NCBI GenBank assembly: GCA_023105745.1
Contig: JALGQZ010000009.1
Location: 7,724,937 to 7,788,936 of the forward strand
DNA: 64,000 bases
From: Austropuccinia psidii
Taxonomy: Eukaryota; Basidiomycota; Pucciniomycetes; Pucciniales; Sphaerophragmiaceae
Direction: 5' to 3'
Position 1 is the first letter of the stretch. Every line of letters starts with the position of its first letter. Below are positions 58,028 through 64,000 of the stretch, piece after piece. Both the position numbers and the translations under genes were made by a program. The notes under the pieces are model-generated. The model did no database searches, had not been told where the DNA came from, and worked only from the letters and a program-made list of their open reading frames with translations.

Positions 58028-59995
58028 TGTGAGCTTCTGAGATAAGACAACATATCCAAAAAGGTCACAAGAAAACTTTACAATACTTATTCTTTTTAAT
58101 AATTATCATAATATATGTAAAAATACCAAAAAAAGGCATAAATACTGAATTAAATTAGACTCTGATGAATAAAAATGTGAAATAAGTTACAACATTAGAT
58201 TCTTAATGATAAAACACACATATATCACTTTTTGGCATATCTGTAAAGTCAATAATTAATGATTAATAAGTAAAAATGCCATAAAAACACATAAATTCTT
58301 ATTTTTTAAGAAGCCCATGAGAAAACATGTGAAATAAATTGCACCATTTGATTCCCCATGAAAAATCTCGCATGAGAAAATTTTAATTCATTTCTCTAAA
58401 GCTAATTCTTAAGGAATTAAGCTGAATATATGCCATTTTATGATCAGTGCTTGCATTAATGGTTAGTAGCTAATATCTCCTGAAATATACATTACAAAGA
58501 GTTGAACAAAAGATAAAGTTAACATTTAATTACTGTAAGAACATAGATACAAGCTTCCCCTGACAAGTTCCAAACAAGGTTATAACCTCTAAGGGTTTAC
58601 TGAACAAAATTGCTAGAGCTGTTATCCATTTTGTTGTGAAGGCGGTCCAAACTTAAACTAAAGTGCATATTGAGGCTTTACTAGTTTCTATGTGAAGAAT
58701 AATGTATTTTTTATCACAATATTCAAGGTACAACCCCTTGAAATATTGGCTTGAAGTTTAAAATAGTAAATTTTGACAGAAAAGATGAGTTACAAGAAAA
58801 ATCATCAAAAAATAGAGTTTCACTGATGTAATGAAATTCTCTTTTAAGTTGAAGAAAAACATTCCAAGCTATCAGAACTCACTCTCTGAATGCCTGTGGC
58901 ATGTATGACTAAAAAGTTATGAATGATGAATATTTAAACTTAAAATTGCTCATTTATGATAACTTGCTGTAATCTTACTTTAAGCTTAACAGTCATATGA
59001 GTGATAAAACTGGTGATTACTATTAGAGTATGATTAATACTAATAAAATCTGAAAAGTTTAAGCTTCTTCCAAGCCTAGTATGTCATCAAACTTAGAGCT
59101 ATAGTGATGACTCTAAATAATGGCATAATTATGAGATAAACGAGTTTAATTATGATTTAATCATCACTAAACCTTAAAGTACTGATTGATTCCAGTGGAT
59201 ACCATCAGTACATGTATACTAAAAGCTTTTTTGCACTCTAGAAGGGATGAATTTACTATAAATAGAGCTCTTTTTACTCTATTTCCTCCTCAGATGCATC
59301 AAGAACAATAAAAAACTAAATAAAAAGGTACTATCTTTATTCGTTATATAGAAATATTTTGTACTGTAAAATAAAAAAGGTAATCATTATTATAATAATC
59401 AATATTGACTTGATTACTCCAATTGTTTGATTTTTTTGTTATTGTTTTCTCTATAATCCTATTTTCCACATAAAAATAAGAATATTTGTAGTTTCTCTTC
59501 TTTTATTTTTGTAAATACAGCTTAAATGAGTTGTATTTACATCCTTTGGAATCAAATCTTCCAAAATTATTATATTAAGTGTTAAAATTAGGTTATTTTC
59601 TCTTTATAATATTTTCGCTCTATTATTACTTTGAATAATTCATTCAATAATGTGAATATTATTAATATGAATATATAACATTAATATTGGTAATATTTTT
59701 GTTATTAAGTGCTCTTTGCTATTAAAAGACAATTATTTATTCCTTTAGTATTTGTTGGTAACAATAATAAAGAGCTTTGAATATATCAATTTTTATATAT
59801 TAATATATTTAGTTTTTTTATTATATTGTGTTTTTATAATGTAAATTATATTATTATATTTATTTGAGAATATAATAATTGTAATACATAATTAAAATAA
59901 TTGTTTCTTTTATTTATTAACTTAATCAGGACATTTATAGTAAAATAAGTGAAATATTTGGAATCTTCACTTATTTTTTAATATTCAAGCCTTAC
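58028..59995 (+). repeat. 3' LTR of element B
   Basis: About 1968 bp, alignable throughout with 39234-41182. It starts TGTGAGCTTCTGAG and ends near CCTTAC; the right boundary is set by return to C gag (TGTTCTGAAAAGG). Confidence 0.82.
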
Positions 59996-60147
59996 TGTTC
60001 TGAAAAGGAAAGAAGAATTAAGGAGGGCTTATGTACCTCTTTTGGTGGGGAGAATACTCTTGAGTCTTGTTTCAAAATACCTCAAACCCAACTGACCCAA
60101 CTGTCAGGAAAATTTCCCAGCCAGGGAAAAGCCTGAGTGAAGATCAT
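59996..60147 (+). pseudogene. gag: Gag of element C, 3' end with frameshift heptamer
   Basis: Resumes C gag (SEKERRIKEGLCTSFGG), aligned with the zinc-knuckle end of E gag, but the knuckle cysteines and histidine are partly lost (C-T-S-F-G-G-E-N). It keeps CAGGGAAAAGCCTGAG, so the slippery GGGAAAA is at 60124-60130. Element D begins at 60148. Confidence 0.82.
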
Positions 60148-62068
60148 TGTGAGCCTTGAGGTATATTTTACATACCCAAATAAGCCACAACCATCTTACA
60201 AATATATTTTAAATTATGCATAACTCATAAGTCATGCATATATCCAAAGTTCATCATTTTTGATTTCAAAAAAGAAGAATGACTTTTTATTGAGGAAGTA
60301 AATCCAAGGATTTAAGGCCTGATTTGGATTCTATACAAAAATTCACCCAGGGTAGCTCCATAGATTGAATAAGCTCAAATTGACTCTTTGAGGTGGTAAT
60401 ATGGAAAATACTTCAATACCACATCATTAAATCCACATAAAAGATCTGTGAAAATTTTTGTTTTTCTTAATTTCATGCCAAAATAATGGGAAAGTGAGAA
60501 ATCCCATGTTACATATACACTAAGAATAGTGTTATGCATGTTTTGGGCACTTAATATCACGGTATTCTTACATGGACGTTTGGTACACCCATAGTGGATA
60601 TCTCACTTTAAGCTGAAATTACTATTTTGACGTGAAAAATAGGCAAGGGGGACAAAAGACATCAAAGAGAGCCAGGGTACCCAACTTCTGAGGCGTCAGA
60701 GGCGTGGACAGCTCCAAAGCTTGGATCCATGGCTGATCTTGGCCTAATTGGTAAACTAAAACCTTTTGGGAACTTGGTTACCATGTTACAACTACAGTAA
60801 AACTTAAGAAAATAGCAAATAACCTGCTATTTTGACGTGCCAAGGAGGTAAAGAGCTACTTAGACTCCTGTAACCATTTCAATTCTTAATGACTTTCCAT
60901 GGATAAACCCCAAAAGAGTAATTAAAACCCTTTTTGGACTTTTATCCATTGATTTACCTCATAGCAACCAGCGAAACACTGATATTTGCAATTCTACGTA
61001 GAAATGAGGTAAAAACTTCAAAAATTCATTAAGAATACAATTCTCAATGAATCCTTCTGAAGCGTTCAGGACTAATGGAGAACTGTATTATCTATGGTAC
61101 AACCAAAAAGAATTACAGTTTTACTAGTAAAATTAAAAGTTTTACTTACAGTCCCTTTTTGACTATTCTACGTGAAACACTGAATCTTCAAAAATTCACA
61201 GTAATTACAACCTGTGATGAAATTGGCAATAACATTGATAATTTTGAGAAATCAATGATTATTTTGGAATAAAAGAATATTTACAGATTTTACTCCTTTT
61301 ATTCTTAACCATATTGGGGTTGGTAGTCACGCAAAAACATCAACTAAGTAATTATGATAACCTTACGTGACAACAGATGATGCAATCAATAATCCAAAAG
61401 GGTTTATTGTTTTGTCAATCACTGGTTTTTCAGTTTGCTCCATTGAATGCCTCTGTGAGCTTTTGTTGACTTAAAAGAGGCCTCCTCTTGCTGTTTTTTC
61501 CACATCATCATCTTATTATTTTATATCATTGTTATCAACAAGTAAGTCTTATTTAAAGCTAGTCTTAATTGTTTTACTTCTTTCAGAAGCAATAAGAAAG
61601 ACATTAAATCATAGATTCTGACTATATATTGTTGTAATACTCTTATAAATTCATTTTGATCCTCCAAATCCACAATTCTACGTCAAATCTCTCTATCTTA
61701 TCTTTCAATAAGTGCTCTGGAATATTAGTGAGTGATTTATTTTTAATTCTCAAAGTTCTTCTCTAAAATTGGTTTTCTTCAAGAATTACCATTATAATTA
61801 TTCTTGAAAAAGATAATTATATATTAAAATAATTTTATTATTTTAATAAAAAGAAGTTTTATTAGTAAAATCTTCTTGTAATTGATTCTTGTAGACAATT
61901 ACTTGCTCACTGTTAAAATCACTAGTAGTGTTTAACACGTGAAAGAAAGAATTATTTAATTATTTAATTGTGGCTATAATAACACTTTGTAGTTATATTT
62001 CATAAGAACAGTCATAGTACTATTGATTAATAGTAATATTATCATCAGTTTCATAGACACAAGTTACA
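60148..62068 (+). repeat. 5' LTR of element D (same family as A)
   Basis: 1921 bp, TGTGAGCCTTGAGG to GTTACA, the same length as the LTRs of A. It is preceded by ATCAT (60143-60147), the likely target site; the mate is outside the window. Confidence 0.93.
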
Positions 62069-62610
62069 TTTGGGGGCCTGGCCGTGATTTTATTCATAGA
62101 CTTGGCTTTAATCATATTCTAGACTTCACTTTTGTGTTCTAAAAAACCACCATACCTACCACATCTTACATTTGGGGGCCTGGCTGTGTTTTTTGAACCT
62201 TGTACCCTTAATTAATATATTTTTAAGTTCTAACATATATATTTATTTAATAATCTTTTCTTTCATTTTAAAGTTAAAATAATTCTTATTTTTTGAAATT
62301 GTTTTGGAAATCTTTTCATCGCGGAATTTGGTTTAAATTTATACTGTTTTTACACGTGGCTATTTCACATCCGAAAACGTATAAAATTATTTTTTCGAGT
62401 TACTCTGAATTAATTTTCATTCAAAATCTTAAAATTTTAATTTTTTTTCTTTGAAAAGAATAATTTTTTTAATATTAAAAATATAAAACTTAAAAAAAAT
62501 GTTTAAAAATATGTTAAAAAGTATGAAAAATAATTTTTTCTCTTTTATAATTTTTTTTCTAGTGTCTTTAATCAAATACTGTGCATCTGGCAACAGACTC
62601 AGTAAAAGAT
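62069..62610 (+). mobile_element. Internal leader of element D, with duplicated LTR-PBS junction
   Basis: Primer-binding motif at 62071-62086, then an extra 102 bp, then a second ACATCTTACA plus TGGGGGCCTGGCTGTG (62161-62188) leading into a leader like that of A. The exon-like start TGTCTTTAATCAAATACTG follows TTTTTCTAG. Broken at 62610 by a Mutator-like element. Confidence 0.85.
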
Positions 62611-64000
62611 GGGTGTTGGTAAAAACACGTAAGAGCTTATGTGTTTTTACTCAAAACATACATGTTTTGGCCGTAAATTGGTAAAAACATCCAAGTTTTT
62701 AATAAAAACACGTAAGAGGTGCCCTGGGCCCATTCTTAATTAAAAATGAAACACAATTGCGCCTGTATTGGGCCAAAACATTCCCAAAAAAGGTTTTTTC
62801 CCCACAAAACCTCTCTAACTCCAAATTGTTTCATATTTTTTTGCCCAGCCTCCCTCCCCAAAAAAAAACAAGCCCAAAACCCCTAAAATCCACATTATCC
62901 CCACCCCAAACCATTGTTTTTATTGGAAAAACAGCATTACCAAAGCCATTTTGCAAAGCTTTTCACACTTTTTTTTCTTTTTTTCCCTCAAAGAATGCAT
63001 TTTCCACCACAACAACCTGCTTTCAAGCCTCTCAATTTTCAATTTTTCACCTTCCCTCATCTATTAATCCCACATTTAAACCACTTTTGTTCACTCTTAA
63101 CCACTTCTGTTCATTTTTCACACCTTTTTTCACCTCTTTTTCAGATTTTGAAAGGCTCTTACCCTATTCCAAATCCCCCAATTCCCCCTTTTTTTCACTT
63201 TTATACATATTTTTCATTAAAAAAATGCTTCAATCCCCCACTGAATGTGAATTTCAGACCCTTGAGCTTCTTTGGCAGCATGTGCATAATGTTTCCAGGG
63301 CTCAGGGGTATGCTGTGTCAGCCTTGAGGTCCAATATGACCCACAACCAAATTGAAATATGTTGTGACAGGTCTGGCACCCCAAATCCCAACAAAAGCCC
63401 CTCCAAAACAGTCACCTCAAGAAAGCTTGACTGTCCTTTTAGAATTTATGCCAGGAACTATGCCAAGAGTACCACTTGGACTCTTAAAGTCAAAAATCCT
63501 GAACATAGCCATGATGCCACTGACAATATCATCGCACATCCTGCTTTCAGGAAATTCAATGAGCAAGAAACATCCCAAATTGCTCAAATATCTGAATCAC
63601 TGCTCATGCCAAGGAAAATTCAGGCCCAATTATGCAGCCATAGGGAGTCTGACAGGCCTGTAATCCTTCAAGACATTTACAACCAAGTCAAGAAAATCAA
63701 GAAAGACCAATTGCAAGGCGGAAGGCTCATTGATGCTCTTATTGACACAGTCAAAGAAGAAAATTTTGTTTGGTCCTCTGCAAGGGATTCTGAGGGACAC
63801 ATTACCTCCTTCTTTTTTACTCACCCCCTGGCCATAAAACCTCTTCATGGCTTTCCTCTTGTCATTCTTATGGATTGTACTTATAAAACCAATTAGTACA
63901 AAATGCCCCTATTTCATATTTTTCAATTCAGATCAACCAATAATACCTTCTCTGGGGCTTTGTGTTTGATGAAGAATGAAAATGAACCTTCATATACTTG
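62611..64000 (+). mobile_element. Mutator-like DNA transposon (MULE), 5' part
   Basis: Begins abruptly in the D leader with GGGTGTTGGTAAAAACACG. The first 40 bp hold an imperfect palindrome (TAAAAACACGTAAG facing CTTATGTGTTTTTA, 62619-62650), and TAAAAACACGTAAGAG recurs near 62704-62719. The encoded protein is MULE-like. The right end is outside the window, so terminal inverted repeats and the target duplication cannot be checked. Confidence 0.7.
63225..63896 (+). pseudogene. MULE transposase, N-terminal part, in-frame stop
   Basis: Predicted start ATG 63225 (M-L-Q-S-P-T-E-C); the frame is open further upstream but is low-complexity Pro/Phe-rich. An N-terminal FAR1/WRKY-GCM-type DNA-binding region has Cys pairs and an H-S-H ending (DCPFRIYAR...NPEHSHD). 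It is followed by AHPAFRKFNEQE, DIYNQVKKIKK and the start of the MULE transposase core with the catalytic aspartate in LVILMDCTYKTN. A TAG at 63894-63896 falls where relatives continue with an R/K-Y-K-M-P motif; the frame goes on after it (YKMPLFHIF...) to the window end. Either a nonsense mutation or a retained intron; I prefer mutation. Confidence 0.78.

Larger units (their letters stand above)
39234..59995 (+). mobile_element. Element B: old Gypsy element hosting element A
   Basis: 5' LTR 39234-41182, coding remnants 41647-45653 and 55947-57894, polypurine tract, 3' LTR 58028-59995. Inserted in C gag between GGTTC (39228-39232) and TGTTC (59996-60000), a probable 5-bp duplication with one change. 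Joining the flanks restores C gag in the order seen in E. B was itself split by A at GTGCT. Confidence 0.88.
36530..64000 (+). mobile_element. Element C: old chromovirus related to E, split twice
   Basis: Visible parts: the 5' LTR, leader (37361-38071), gag to 39232, then the gag end at 59996-60147 after element B. It is cut again by element D at 60148. Its pol would continue beyond the window. Protein identity with E is clear through gag, but it carries stops and indels. The outer bounds here include the elements nested in it. Confidence 0.8.

Noticed and set aside
62757..63224. Extension of the MULE protein upstream of ATG 63225
   Set aside because: The frame is open but Pro/Phe/Ser-rich, starts at a non-ATG codon and lies in a C/T-rich leader. 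I start at the ATG next to the DNA-binding region.

Overview
This window reads as repeat-dense, AT-rich eukaryotic DNA, almost certainly from a rust fungus (Pucciniales). The gag, pol and accessory reading frames resemble what I remember of retroelement-derived hypothetical proteins of Austropuccinia psidii. That species assignment comes from memory, not from a search. I see no convincing intact host gene, no rRNA, no complete tRNA and no CRISPR array. Most of what can be assigned is transposable elements inserted into one another.

Left block (1-25076). The oldest layer, G, is the 3' part of a Gypsy element whose left end lies outside the window: an integrase remnant plus a 3' LTR at 23241-25076. 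Inserted in G are a 2.7 kb non-coding element with 117-bp terminal repeats (19625-22307) and, on the minus strand, Gypsy element F, which begins before base 1 and ends at 19552. Inserted in the 3' LTR of F is element E (713-11078), a nearly intact Tf1/sushi-like chromovirus with 758-bp LTRs and a perfect 5-bp target duplication (ATTTT). E carries gag, a -1 frameshift signal, a complete pol with chromodomain, a spliced antisense gene with a Zn2Cys6-like cysteine cluster, and an array of about 29 TGCGCA palindromes.

Middle block (25077 to about 36530). This is mostly AT-rich sequence without recognisable genes. It holds an LTR-start fragment, a 26-base palindrome, a decayed minus-strand coding remnant (about 30700-32700) and a GGCC-rich patch (about 35800-36430).

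Right block (about 36530-64000). The decayed chromovirus C (5' LTR, leader and gag) is split by an old Gypsy element B (39234-59995). B is itself split in its RNase H domain by the younger element A (45654-55941, two 1921-bp LTRs, perfect duplication GTGCT). C is broken again, just after its frameshift site, by D (60148 onward, same family as A), and D is interrupted at 62611 by a Mutator-like DNA transposon that runs off the window.

The observations I rate highest are these. (1) An ORF overprinted on gag in the A/F family is better conserved than gag in the older element B, and a phase-consistent intron that removes the gag start codon could express it. (2) E and C appear to be self-primed: a 14-nt match between the LTR and the primer-binding site shows a compensatory change between the two copies. 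(3) E carries a spliced antisense Zn2Cys6-like gene with a palindrome array upstream. (4) The E gag-pol junction has a slippery GGGAAAA followed by a stem-loop.
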